Part shown: one piece after another, positions 9,412-19,700 of the stretch
Position numbering within the stretch: the first letter of the stretch is position 1
How the letters are laid out: every line of letters begins with the position of its first letter
From: GWE2-42-39 sp963662895
GTDB taxonomy: Bacteria; Bacteroidota; Bacteroidia; Bacteroidales; Prolixibacteraceae
Direction: 5' to 3'
Assembly: GCA_963662895.1 (NCBI GenBank)
Contig: OY759982.1
Span: 3,534,001-3,598,000 of the forward strand
Length of the DNA: 64,000 nucleotides
The notes under the pieces: model-generated
Databases searched by the model: none
The model's input: the letters and a program-made list of their open reading frames with translations, nothing else
Told to the model about the DNA's origin: nothing
Position numbers and translations under genes: made by a program

Positions 9412-10441
9412 TCGAATCAAGAGTTAAATAGCTAATGTTATAAAAGCTGCGGCTAATCTTCCAAAAGCATGTACCATTAATCCTTTTGTAGACCTAACTT
9501 TGCTTGCCTTTTGGATATCGGCCTTTTCAATCAGCCAATTAAAAATTGCTTCAACCGGTTGTCTGACTTTGGAAACGGCAGTTGAGAATAAATCATCAGC
9601 TGCTTTTATCCTTTGCTTTATCACATCAGTCATTCCCTTAACAGCTTTGACCGGTGCAAGTGTTTCTGAATTCTGGTGTTTCAACATGTACAGATTTAGT
9701 TCGTTCACAAAGTATATTTTATCACCAAAGAAAGTCCTGTTCTCAATTGCTGACCAGGCTTCTTTAAATACGGTCAAATCATTGACCGAAGCTGGGGTGA
9801 ACAATATTTGTTCCGGATGGGGCAGTTTTCCAATACGCCGAAAACCTAACAGGTGCAGCTTAAGCCCATAATAATACATCCCTTTGGTCGAACAATACCC
9901 CTTGTTATCTCCCTTGCAACCTTGCCCGAACGCTTGCCTGAACAGGTTATGATTGGCATGGAGTCCAATAAGCTTTGGTCAAACAGGCAATCATCCGGCT
10001 GAAAATCTGCAAGTAGAATTTCAATGAGCCTGGTAAAAGCACCTCCCAGTCTGTTCAACCGATTATTGAACGCCTGATAGCTACCTAACTTTGGAAACCA
10101 CGACATTAGGTATTCTGATGCAAAGCGGTGGATGTGCTTTGTTGTCCTATGCCCTTCATGGTGCATCGTGTACAAGTATATGGTCATAATCTCCTGGTCT
10201 GTAAATTCCGGCTCATTGTTATTGCTGGACCTTTCACAATAAAATTGAAGTTCTTCAAATTTATCACATACATAAAAGTAAATTCTTACTAACTTGTCGT
10301 CCTTATCTCTGGAAATCATATCTGATTGTCAATTCGTAACTGACTCCAAGATACTGATTTTCAGAGATTCATGCAAGATTTACTGCTTGATATTCAACTA
10401 TTTAATGAACTTTTTTTATATTGTTTTCACCCCTTGATTCG
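9412..10441 (-). mobile_element. IS982-like insertion sequence, inactivated
   Basis: About 1.03 kb carrying one transposase gene interrupted by a frameshift. Short terminal inverted repeats can be read at the edges: CGAATCAAG at 9413-9421 on the left and its complement CTTGATTCG at 10433-10441 on the right, extended by a few weaker matches. I could not find a clean target duplication; the flanks are both AT-rich and only loosely alike. The size and gene layout fit the IS982 family. It separates the LytTR/efflux region from the glycerol-phosphate region. Confidence 0.65.
9424..10319 (-). pseudogene. IS982-family-like transposase, frameshifted
   Basis: Two frames make up the gene: 9846-10319 (157 residues) and 9424-9879 (151 residues). 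The first carries the helical N-terminus and the first catalytic region around LFDQSLLDSMPIITCSGKR. The second begins with MYYYGLKLHLLG and contains FGDKIYFVNE and VEAIFNWLIEKADIQ, matching the DDE-type second half. The join needs a -1 change near 9865-9885, where the first frame drifts into TRGIVRPKGCIIMG while the other frame reads NKGYCSTKGMYYYG. A small deletion is the simplest explanation; programmed frameshifting is not usual for IS982. Confidence 0.7.
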
Positions 10442-10477
10442 CATTAATAAATATCTATTAAGCCTTGACTATTTCAT

Positions 10478-11239
10478 CTAAACCAAATCAACTTCAATTC
10501 CTTTTTCTTTGATAAGTTTAACCATTTTAACAGGTGCTTCCTTATCTGTAATAATCCTGTTTATTTGGTCAAAATTACATATTTTTCCAAATCCTCTCTT
10601 TCCAAATTTTGAAGAGTCTGCTAAGACAATTACTTCTTGCGCCGCTTCCAGCATGTACTGATTCAAGTGGGCCTCTCCAATATCACTGGTAGTTAACCCA
10701 AAATCCATGTCGATTCCGTCTACTCCAATAAAGAGCTTGTTGCACATTAATTCGCTCAATAAGCTTTCGGCGTGTGGTCCGATTACAGAAGCAGAACTTT
10801 TTCGCATAGAACCTCCAAGCTGAATCACTTCAATATTAGGATTGTGACAAAGCGTAAGAGAAATTTTTACTGAGGGGGTAATAACCATCAAGGGTTCTAC
10901 TGTAATTTTCTGAGCAAAATTAAGAAGTGTAGTTCCGGAGGCAATAATGATACGATCGTTTTTTTGAAGTAATTTATTGGCAGCTTCACTTATTCTTTGT
11001 TTCTCTTCTACTCTAACCTTTGCTTTTTCGTCGATGGGGCGATCGTTAATTAGCGAACCTAGTTGACTTGCACTTCCATGGCTACGATAAAGTAATCTTC
11101 TTCTTTCAAGTTCTTTCAAATCCTTTCGAATGGTAACTTCGGACACCCCGAGTAATTCGCTAAGCTCTTGAACCCTAACATATCCGTCTTTTTCTAGTTC
11201 ATTTAGAATAGTTTTATGTCTTTGTGCGATGTTTCTCAT
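10478..11239 (-). CDS. DeoR/GlpR-family transcriptional repressor
   Basis: 253 residues. Residues about 1-60 are a winged-helix DeoR domain (RHKTILNELEKDGYVRVQEL, then LLGVSEVTIRKDLKELE). Residues about 75-235 are a DeoR C-terminal sensor domain with the sugar-phosphate isomerase-like motifs IIIASGTTLLNFA, LFIGVDGID and LADSSKFGKRGF. Members of this family sense phosphorylated sugars or glycerol 3-phosphate. The gene diverges from glpD across a 461-base intergenic region, the classical arrangement of a GlpR-type repressor and its target. The effector is inferred from context, not from residues. Confidence 0.85.
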   Translation of the reverse strand: MRNIAQRHKTILNELEKDGYVRVQELSELLGVSEVTIRKDLKELERRRLLYRSHGSASQLGSLINDRPIDEKAKVRVEEKQRISEAANKLLQKNDRIIIASGTTLLNFAQKITVEPLMVITPSVKISLTLCHNPNIEVIQLGGSMRKSSASVIGPHAESLLSELMCNKLFIGVDGIDMDFGLTTSDIGEAHLNQYMLEAAQEVIVLADSSKFGKRGFGKICNFDQINRIITDKEAPVKMVKLIKEKGIEVDLV

Positions 11240-11576
11240 AAACAGATTTAATTTATTACAAAAATAAGAAAATGAAACGAGTCTTGTATAATCAAAACCG
11301 GATACCGTATTTCTTTTTAATAATTGAGAGGTTGTTTTTACATATCATTTTTTTATTCGAAGTTCTTATGGAAATGTCAGCATTACTAAAATTCTATTTG
11401 AGGTAAATATATTTGAATAAGATACTTCTTTCGTATTGTTGTCTAAGATATAATTAATAGTGCACCCTTGCAAGAAACCCAAAAGGAACATGTTAACAAA
11501 GCATGAATTTTGTTTTTAGGTATCGGAACAGTCTTTCGCAAGTATAGTGCTTGAAGGTAATATTAAAAATTCACAT

Positions 11577-11605
11577 GTTTCGAATTTACACATATTAGTT
11601 TCGAA
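11577..11605. promoter_or_regulatory. Two GTTTCGAA boxes upstream of glpD; rest of 11240-11700 without a gene
   Basis: The intergenic region between the DeoR-type gene and glpD is AT-rich and has no open frame of note. Within it the octamer GTTTCGAA occurs at 11577-11584 and 11598-11605, same orientation, start-to-start 21 bases (two helical turns), about 100 bases before the glpD start. TTCG/CGAA half-sites are typical of DeoR/GlpR operators, so this pair is a candidate operator for the divergent regulator. No TAnnTTTG box is convincing here. Confidence 0.35.
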
Positions 11606-11700
11606 AAGTTTTGTTTGTTTGTTTTTTTGTTTATTTTTATTCCGTATTTATTCTGACATGAAATAATTGAATTTACAACTACTATAAAATGATATAAGAA

Positions 11701-13269
11701 ATGAACCGAGAGAGCTTTATCACACAGTTAAAATCGTCAAAGGAGAAATGTGATTTCATTGTTGTGGGAGGGGGAGCCACTGGTCTTGGTATTGCAGTTG
11801 ATGCAACCACCCGTGGGTATAAAACTGTTTTGTTGGAGCAATCCGATTTTGCAAAAGCAACTTCAAGTCGAAGTACAAAACTTGTGCATGGAGGAGTTCG
11901 CTATTTGCAAAAAGGCGATGTTGCATTGGTCCGGGAAGCCTTGCGTGAAAGGGGATATTTACGAAAAAACGCCCCTCATCTTGTAAAAAACCAACGTTTT
12001 ATTATTGGGAATTATTTGTGGTGGGAAAAACCATTTTACACGATTGGTCTTACAGTGTATGATTTACTTGCAGGAAAAATGGGATTGGGACACTCGATCC
12101 CAATGAGTAAGAAGGAGGTGATAAAACATGTTCCTAAAATAGAACAGAAAAATTTAAAAGGAGGGGTAGCTTATAAGGATGGACAGTTCGATGACGCTCG
12201 TTTAGCAATTAATCTTGTTCAGACTGCTGTTGAGAATGGGGCAAATGTTGTGAATTACGTAAAAGTGATTGAACTGCTGAAAGATGAAGAAGGAAAAGTA
12301 TCCGGGGTTGTAGCACGGGACGAACTAGATGGAGTAGAATTCAAATTAGAAGGGAAATGTATTATTAATGCTACAGGAATTTTTGTGGATGACATTATTA
12401 AGATGGATGCACCAGAAGAGAAAGCGTTGGTTAGGCCAAGTCAGGGGGTGCATCTGGTAGTTGACCGATCGTTCCTTGGGGGAGATGATGCTATTATGGT
12501 TCCAAAAACAAGTGATGGTCGTGTGATGTTTGGCGTTCCGTGGCATAATCGGGTGATTTTGGGAACAACAGATACACCGGTAAATGATTTTGTGTTGGAT
12601 CCAAAGGCATTGAAAGAGGAAGTTGATTTTATATTGGAAACGGCAGGACGGTATCTTACCCGAAAACCTCGCCGGGAAGACGTGCTCTGTGTTTTTGCCG
12701 GTTTGAGACCGCTCGCGGCACCTCAAAAACATGCCGACGAAACTAAAACAAAAGAAATTTCGCGTAGTCACAAATTACTTGCATCCGACTCGGATTTGAT
12801 TACGATAACAGGAGGTAAATGGACTACTTACCGGATTATGGCAGAAGAAACGGTTGATTTGGCAATAAAGAGAAAGAAACTTCAACAGAAGCCATGCAAA
12901 ACAAGGAATTTGAAAATACACGGGTTTCGGGAAAATCCTGACTACAACCATTGGCTTTATGTATACGGAAGTGATAGGGATGAAATATTGCGATTGCAGG
13001 AGGAAAATCCTGAGTATGCCGATAAATTAATTAGTAACTATGATTTTACCGTAGGAGAAGTTGTTTGGGCAGTGCGAAATGAAATGGCTCGTGCCGTTGA
13101 TGATGTGTTGGCACGTAGGGTGAGAATTCTTTTCCTTGATGCCAGGGCATCTATTGAAATAGCTCCTAAGGTGGCTGAAATTATGGCGAAAGAGTTGCGA
13201 AAAGACAAAGCCTGGGAAAAAGAGCAGGTTAAAAGCTATACCGAAATGGCTAAATGTTATATTGCATAA
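11701..13269 (+). CDS. glpD: FAD-dependent glycerol-3-phosphate dehydrogenase
   Basis: 522 residues, the normal size of aerobic GlpD. The N-terminus has a Rossmann FAD-binding fold (FIVVGGGATGLGIAVDATTRG, residues about 19-40), followed by the diagnostic KATSSRSTKLVHGGVRYLQ stretch. FAGLRPLAAP and ITGGKWTTYRIMAEE in the middle are family signatures, and the C-terminal about 130 residues form the DAO C-domain. It oxidises glycerol 3-phosphate to dihydroxyacetone phosphate at the membrane, passing electrons to quinone. It starts the plus-strand run glpD-glpT and is divergent from a DeoR/GlpR-type gene, its likely regulator. Confidence 0.93.
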   Translation: MNRESFITQLKSSKEKCDFIVVGGGATGLGIAVDATTRGYKTVLLEQSDFAKATSSRSTKLVHGGVRYLQKGDVALVREALRERGYLRKNAPHLVKNQRFIIGNYLWWEKPFYTIGLTVYDLLAGKMGLGHSIPMSKKEVIKHVPKIEQKNLKGGVAYKDGQFDDARLAINLVQTAVENGANVVNYVKVIELLKDEEGKVSGVVARDELDGVEFKLEGKCIINATGIFVDDIIKMDAPEEKALVRPSQGVHLVVDRSFLGGDDAIMVPKTSDGRVMFGVPWHNRVILGTTDTPVNDFVLDPKALKEEVDFILETAGRYLTRKPRREDVLCVFAGLRPLAAPQKHADETKTKEISRSHKLLASDSDLITITGGKWTTYRIMAEETVDLAIKRKKLQQKPCKTRNLKIHGFRENPDYNHWLYVYGSDRDEILRLQEENPEYADKLISNYDFTVGEVVWAVRNEMARAVDDVLARRVRILFLDARASIEIAPKVAEIMAKELRKDKAWEKEQVKSYTEMAKCYIA

Positions 13270-13357
13270 GTAATTTGTATTTAAGTGTAATTAATTCGTA
13301 GCATTACGTAATTATTAGAAACTTATTTTTGTGGGACTTTAAAACTAATCAAATTTA

Positions 13358-14701
13358 ATGTTCAACTTTAAAAACATTTTACTCCCCCCGCCTCATAAGG
13401 AGCTTTTGCCGAAAGACAAAATTGATCCAACTTACAAGAAGCTTCGTTTCCAGGTGTTTCTTGGGATTTTTATTGGTTATGCGGGGTACTACCTGGTTCG
13501 AAAAAATTTTTCCTTGGTTATGCCTGATCTGATTGAGCAGGGATATACCAAAGGACAGCTAGGGGTTGTAGCTTCTGCCGTTTCCATTGCTTATGGCTTG
13601 AGCAAGTTTTTAATGGGAGGAGTTTCAGACCGAAGTAATGCCCAGGTTTTTCTTAGTTTAGGGCTGCTCCTTTCTGCAATTACCATTTTTAGTTTGGGAA
13701 CAATCCCTTTGTTGACTTCTTCGGTAACCATTATGTTCATCGTTATATTTATTAACGGATGGTTTCAGGGGATGGGCTGGCCTCCTTGCGGCCGAACAAT
13801 GGTGCATTGGTTTTCAACAAAAGAACGTGGTACCAAGATGTCGATCTGGAATGTCGCTCACAATGTCGGAGGTGGGTTAATTGGGCCGTTAGCGGTACTT
13901 GGTGTTGCGATTTTTGGAGGCTGGCATAGTAAATTATATTTCCCGGCTATAATCGCCATGGGAATTTCTTTTCTCGCTTACCTTTTAATAAGAGATACGC
14001 CACAGTCTTGTGGTTTACCAAACATTGAGGCTTATAAAAACGACTATCCAAAAGACTATAATAAAAGTTACGAGAAAGAATTTTCGGCAAAAGAAATCTT
14101 CTTTGAATATGTTTTTAAAAACAAGTTCTTGTGGTTAATTGCTTTTGCAAATGCTATGATTTATCTGGTAAGATACGGAGTGCTTGACTGGGCGCCAACC
14201 TATTTAGACGAGGCAAAAGGATTTTCTATTTCAGAATCGGGATGGGCATATTTTGCATACGAATATGCAGGAATTCCCGGGACATTGCTTTGTGGATGGA
14301 TATCAGACAAGGTGTTTAAAGGAAGAAGAGCGCCTGCAATTGTGATATACATGCTTCTGGTTATGGTTGCCATTTATGTATATTGGCAAAATCCGGCCGG
14401 GCAAATTTTAATAGATAACATCGCTTTAATTGCTATCGGGTTTCTGATATATGGCCCGGTAATGCTTATCGGCGTTCAGGCATTGGATCTTGTTCCCAAA
14501 AAAGCAGCAGGAACTGCAGCCGGACTTACCGGTTTATTCGGATACTTGGGGGGCGCATTGTTTGCCAACATAGCAATAGGTTTTATTGTGGATTACTGGG
14601 GCTGGGATGCTGCTTTTATATTAATGCTTCTGGCCTGTGTAGTTTCTATCTTATTTACAGCTTTTACCTGGAAAAAAGAAAAACTAAGGCTTTCAGTTTA
14701 G
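13358..14701 (+). CDS. glpT: Glycerol-3-phosphate/organophosphate antiporter, MFS (GlpT-like)
   Basis: 447 residues with twelve predicted TM segments and the organophosphate:Pi antiporter signatures GYAGYYLVRKNFSLVMPDL, SKFLMGGVSDRSN and GWFQGMGWPPCGRTMVHWFS. The arginine in YYLVRKNF matches the substrate-phosphate-binding position of GlpT. The gene follows glpD after 88 bases on the same strand and probably shares its transcript. It would exchange external glycerol 3-phosphate for phosphate at the inner membrane and supply GlpD. A second paralogue lies at 23055-24392. Confidence 0.9.
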   Translation: MFNFKNILLPPPHKELLPKDKIDPTYKKLRFQVFLGIFIGYAGYYLVRKNFSLVMPDLIEQGYTKGQLGVVASAVSIAYGLSKFLMGGVSDRSNAQVFLSLGLLLSAITIFSLGTIPLLTSSVTIMFIVIFINGWFQGMGWPPCGRTMVHWFSTKERGTKMSIWNVAHNVGGGLIGPLAVLGVAIFGGWHSKLYFPAIIAMGISFLAYLLIRDTPQSCGLPNIEAYKNDYPKDYNKSYEKEFSAKEIFFEYVFKNKFLWLIAFANAMIYLVRYGVLDWAPTYLDEAKGFSISESGWAYFAYEYAGIPGTLLCGWISDKVFKGRRAPAIVIYMLLVMVAIYVYWQNPAGQILIDNIALIAIGFLIYGPVMLIGVQALDLVPKKAAGTAAGLTGLFGYLGGALFANIAIGFIVDYWGWDAAFILMLLACVVSILFTAFTWKKEKLRLSV

Positions 14702-14900
14702 CCTAAATCAATAAATAATGGCAAAAAATCACAAATTTGACAAAAATATAAACAACTGAAAGTCAGATGCTAATTTTTACGGTAGATACAATAGCAATAA
14801 TTTACTTAAAATGGTTAAAAATTAGATACGCAGACTCGATATTTTACCATAATATCAGATATTTGTAAGTGCTGATTGATGTTTAATCTAAATTCTATTG

Positions 14901-15455
14901 GTGAAAATTGAAGACAGGATACTATTCAATGAAATTAAGAAGAGGAATGCGGAAGTGTTCGAGTCTTTGTTTTGCGAATACTATCTTTCTTTAGTAAAAT
15001 ATGCTGAAAGCTTTGTTTTTGATAGGCAGGTGTGCGAAGATATCGTCCAAAACCTGTTTATTTATTTTTGGGAAAGGAGTGATTGGATAACAATTGAGCA
15101 ATCTGTTAAGGCCTATTTCTATCAGTCAGTAAAAAATCGTTGTCTAAATCATTTAAGGGATATGCACATTCGGGATAAGCACAAGTTGCTTTACCTTGAA
15201 AGTATGATAAGCAACTACGATTCAGTAGACTGGGGCGATCTGGATCTTGTTGTACATATCGAAAAAGCAATCGAAAAATTACCACCTCGGATGGCCTCCC
15301 TGTTCCGTCTAAAGTACCTTGAAAATAAAAAATACCATGAAATTGCCATCCAGGAAAACGTTTCGGAGAACACGGTTAAAACACAGATACAACGGGCAAA
15401 AGAAAAGCTTCGGAGGTTATTATTTGAGTCTACTTCCCTCAAATTTTTCTTATAA
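14901..15455 (+). CDS. ECF-type RNA polymerase sigma factor (SusCD-associated)
   Basis: About 184 residues with sigma-70 region 2 (FESLFCEYYLSLVKYAESFV...VCEDIVQNLFIYFWER) and region 4 (PPRMASLFRLKYLENKKYHEIA...SENTVKTQIQRAKEKLR). The start is GTG at 14901; a TTG one codon earlier is equally possible and no ATG fits. It precedes a FecR-type anti-sigma gene and a SusC/SusD pair, the standard Bacteroidota order for transenvelope signalling, in which substrate binding to SusC releases the sigma factor. The 196 bases upstream hold no gene; I see no clear promoter box there. Confidence 0.9.
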   Translation: MKIEDRILFNEIKKRNAEVFESLFCEYYLSLVKYAESFVFDRQVCEDIVQNLFIYFWERSDWITIEQSVKAYFYQSVKNRCLNHLRDMHIRDKHKLLYLESMISNYDSVDWGDLDLVVHIEKAIEKLPPRMASLFRLKYLENKKYHEIAIQENVSENTVKTQIQRAKEKLRRLLFESTSLKFFL

Positions 15456-15519
15456 TTTTCAACTTGTTGTCACCAATTTTTGAAGTTGATGTGTCACAAT
15501 TAATGAAAAATGATATACA

Positions 15520-16701
15520 ATGCCAAAAATTGTTACAATAATCAATTTTGAAATAATCTGGAAGAAAATAAACCACAATATTTCCGATAAAGAAGAGGAA
15601 GTATTGGAACAATGGTTGGCAGAAAGTATTGAACACCGTAAGTTCTACGAAAGTGCAAAACGTTTTTATGGCCAAGGTTCAGCGTTTGAAGATAAAAAAG
15701 AGGTTGCAGAGCAGGCATGGAAAGATGTTAAGAGAAAAACGGGACTTCCCAAAAATAAATACCAAAAACTGATTTCTTATGCTTCGGTTATTTTATTAGG
15801 AGCCCTAATTTCAACTGCTATTTATTTCATATCTCCTAAATCTGACGGGCAACATTCACCTGTTGCAAAACTCAATGTTTCTATAAAACCGGGGAGCAGT
15901 AAGGCTACGCTTATAATGGATAACGGTATAGCCTATAAACTTTCCGATAGTACGCAAGAAATTTTATCAGAAGGAGTGCAAATAAAAAATACCGGAGACA
16001 GGCTTGAATACATTCCTTCAGAGAAGCAAAAATCAAAACAAGCAGAGGAAAAGCCTAAGTTCAATACTTTGAAAATTCCACGGGGCGGGGAATATTTTCT
16101 GGTTTTATCTGATGGGACAAAAGTGTGGTTGAACTCAGAGACAACGCTTCGTTATCCGGTTCGGTTTGTAAATGAACAACGATGTGTCGAACTTACAGGT
16201 GAAGCTTTTTTTGAAGTTTCAAAAAATGAAAAAATCCCATTTCTTGTTACCTCAGGAGAACAGGTTGTTAAAGTGCTGGGGACAAAATTCAATATATCAT
16301 CTTTTCAGGAATATCCTTTTGTTGTGACTACACTAGTCGAAGGGAAGGTAGAAATATTTATGAAAAAATCCCCCGCTGTAAAACAAATACTTCTCCCAGA
16401 TGATCAGGGGTATTTTTATAAAGAAGAAGGCAAATTCTCAAAGAAAAAAGTCGACCCATACACGTTTATTGCCTGGAAGGAAGGGCGCTTTGTATTTGAA
16501 GATGAACTGTTATCTGAAATCATGAAAACATTGTCGAAATGGTATGATGTTGATATTATTTTCGACTCAGATGAAGCACAAAATTTCAGGTTTACCGGGA
16601 ATTTGAAACGATATGAAAACATCAGGGAAATTCTAAAAAAAATTGAAAAAACAAATGAAGTAAAATTTATAATCGAAGAGCGCCAAATTATTATAAAGTA
16701 A
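15520..16701 (+). CDS. FecR-type anti-sigma factor
   Basis: 393 residues. The N-terminal cytoplasmic part (about 1-80) would hold the sigma factor. One TM helix follows (ISYASVILLGALISTAIYFI, about 85-105), then a periplasmic FecR domain with the motifs IPRGGEYFLVLSDGTKVWLN and VELTGEAFFEVSKNEKIPFLV. A C-terminal DUF4974-type domain (about 320-393, YDVDIIFDSDEAQNFRFTGN) ends the protein. It lies 64 bases after the sigma gene and 86 bases before SusC. Its periplasmic domain is expected to contact the N-terminal signalling domain of SusC. Confidence 0.9.
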   Translation: MPKIVTIINFEIIWKKINHNISDKEEEVLEQWLAESIEHRKFYESAKRFYGQGSAFEDKKEVAEQAWKDVKRKTGLPKNKYQKLISYASVILLGALISTAIYFISPKSDGQHSPVAKLNVSIKPGSSKATLIMDNGIAYKLSDSTQEILSEGVQIKNTGDRLEYIPSEKQKSKQAEEKPKFNTLKIPRGGEYFLVLSDGTKVWLNSETTLRYPVRFVNEQRCVELTGEAFFEVSKNEKIPFLVTSGEQVVKVLGTKFNISSFQEYPFVVTTLVEGKVEIFMKKSPAVKQILLPDDQGYFYKEEGKFSKKKVDPYTFIAWKEGRFVFEDELLSEIMKTLSKWYDVDIIFDSDEAQNFRFTGNLKRYENIREILKKIEKTNEVKFIIEERQIIIK

Positions 16702-16787
16702 ATACTTATAAAAGTGCAGGAAGTGCCGTCAACACTTCCCGCAAAACTAATAATTGTTATTAAAGTTTTATTTAACGATGTAAATTT

Positions 16788-19700
16788 ATGAAAAAAAAAC
16801 TATGTAACATCGTCCCACAAGGGAGATGGAAAAAATTGTTCTTTATGGTAAGGATAACGACAGTACTTTTCTTCGTTGGATTAATGCATGTTACAGCCAG
16901 CGTTTATTCCCAAAAGACCAGGCTTGATTTAAAAGTGGAAGATGTCACTGTAGAGCAGGTGTTGAAAACGATAGAAAAGCAAAGTCAGTTCTATTTTCTT
17001 TATCGCTCCGATTTGTTGGAAAAAGTTCCTAAGGTAACCCTAAACATGAAAGAGGGCAGGTTAGAAGAAGTTTTGGACAGAATAATTGTGCCTCATGGCT
17101 TTAAATATGAAATCGACGATCAGGTGGTGGTAATAAAAAAGGACGAGACGACATCGGTTTCAAAGCAGGTGCCCCAAGAAAAGAAAACAGTTAGCGGAAC
17201 GGTAAAAGATGAAAATAGCAAACCTATACCGGGAGCTTCTATATTTATAAAAGGGACGACAGTAGGAACGATAACCGATGCAAACGGAGTTTTCAAACTG
17301 GACATTCCACTTGACGCAAAAACAATCGTTTTTTCATTTGTCGGAATGAAAGCTCAGGAAGTACCCCTTGAGGATCAAAAAACTTTTAATGTGGTAATGC
17401 AGGAAGAGACACTCGGGATTGAAGAAGTAGTGGCGGTTGGCTATGGAACGATGAAAAGAAGTGATCTTACAGGATCTGTTGCGTCTGTTTCCTCAGAAAC
17501 TTTTTTGGATCAACCGTCCAGCTCTGTAATATCTGTACTATCGGGACGAGCCCCCGGAGTAACGGTAAGGAGAAACAACGCTGCTCCGGGCTCAGAACCA
17601 ATGATTCGAATACGAGGAGCGAACTCTTTGCTGGGAAACAATGATCCACTGATTGTGGTTGACGGGAACTATAGCAGCATGCCCGATATGTACGATATAG
17701 AGTCTGTCGAGATACTAAAAGATGCATCAGCCACTGCGATTTACGGTTCAAGGGGTGCCAATGGTGTTATTCTTGTTAAAACCAAACGCGGCTCACAGGG
17801 AAAGCCTACCGTTAAACTGTATTCTGACATCTCCTTTGATAATGTTTCTCAAAGATACGATTTGATGAATGCATCCGAATTTGCCGAATTTAATAAACAA
17901 GTTGGTGCATATCCCTTTACTGATGAGGAATTAGCCAAATTTAAAACATACAAAGGAGTTGACTGGCAGGACGAAATTATGCAAACTGGGCTTTCACAAA
18001 GTTACAAAGCTGTATTCACAGGTGGTACAGATAATGTAAGGTATTATGTTTCTCCAGATTATAAAAAATCAACCGGAATTGTCAGAAATACGGAGGCTAG
18101 TGGATATGGGCTAAATGCCAAAGTGGACTTGGACCTAAGCAAAAATATTACGGTTCAGATAGAATCTACTCTTGAGCACAGTGATAATCTGAATCCCGAG
18201 TTAGTGCAAGGGGGCAGCAAAACGACAAATCCCCTTATGAGTGCCCTGATATGGTCGCCTACAGAACCGATATATACAGGAGAAGGTAATTATAACCGTT
18301 TAGGATTGGGGTCGGGTTCAGCATTGAATCCTATATTGTTGACAGAAATAAAAAATACTAATTACAGCAATGATGGTAGTGGTGTAGGAAATCTCAAAAT
18401 CAAAATTATTGAAGGACTTGAATTCGACGCGAAAGGGGCTATATCTATTAGCACAGGAGGAACCCGAGATTTTGAAAGTGACGAATACACAGGAGTGGGA
18501 GCTTCTGCCAGTCAAAGTGCTTATGAAAGTAAAAGTTGGTTAGTAAATGGATTCTTAACCTATACCAAATCTTTTGCTGATTCTCACAACCTGTCAGTTA
18601 TGGGGGGTATGGAGGAAACGAAGAGCGAAATTCAAAATGTAAGTGCAGAGGCTTTAATATTACCAATTGAATCCGCAGGCTGGTATAATTTAGGGTTGGC
18701 TTCTCCAAATATTGCTGTCGGTTCCGGATGGAGTAATAGTGCATTGCGTTCGTATTTCGCACGGTTAAATTATAATTATGCATCAAAATACTATCTGACT
18801 ATGAACTACCGTGCTGACGGTTCTTCTAAATTTAAAGGAGATAATCAATTCAGTTATTTCCCATCGTTCTCTCTGGCATGGAGGCTTTCCGAAGAGAATT
18901 TTATGAAAAACCAGAATATCTTCCAAAACTTGAAAATTCGTGGCGGATGGGGAATTACCGGAAGTCAGGCAATTGATGCCTACGCCACATTTTCTGCCTT
19001 GGCCGGTAAGAGTTATACTTGGGGAGACGTACCCCAAGTTGGATACCATGCAACAGTCGGGGGCAATCCAAACCTAAAATGGGAATCAACAAAACAATTT
19101 AATGGAGGTATCGACATTACTACATTTAATAATCGTTTATCAATTGCTCTTGATTATTACAACAAAAAAACGGTAGATTTATTGGCTCCGTTATCTGTTC
19201 CCTATTACAATGGAGGCGGTAGTGTTATTTCAAACGTTGGTTCTGTAAGAAACAGTGGGTTTGAAATCAATTTCAATTATGATGTATTGAAAACAAATAA
19301 TTGGTCGTATGGTTTTAATCTGAATGCATCTGTTAATAACAATGAAGTACTTGGAATTGGTGAACAGGAAATACTGTATGGTGAGATTTATTCCAGTTCG
19401 CTTGCATCCAACAGTCCGTTTGTTCTAATGCCAGGCCAGCCTATAGGCTCAATTTACGGATATAAATACTTGGGCATCTGGCAGGAAAGTGAAGCGGCTG
19501 AAGCTGCCCGGTTTGAGCAGGAGCCTGGAGACTACAAATATGAAGATTTAAATGAAAATGATACTTACGATGCCGGCGATAATCAAATAATTGGAAATAC
19601 GAACCCACCTTTCACTTGGGGGTTCAATAATCATTTTTCATATAAAAATTTCCATTTAAATATATTACTTGAAGGTGTACATGGACGCGATGTAATGAAC

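Noticed and set aside
9412..10441. Programmed frameshift in the IS982-like transposase
   Set aside because: There is no clear slippery heptamer at the junction and the residues around it look deleted; a small deletion is simpler.
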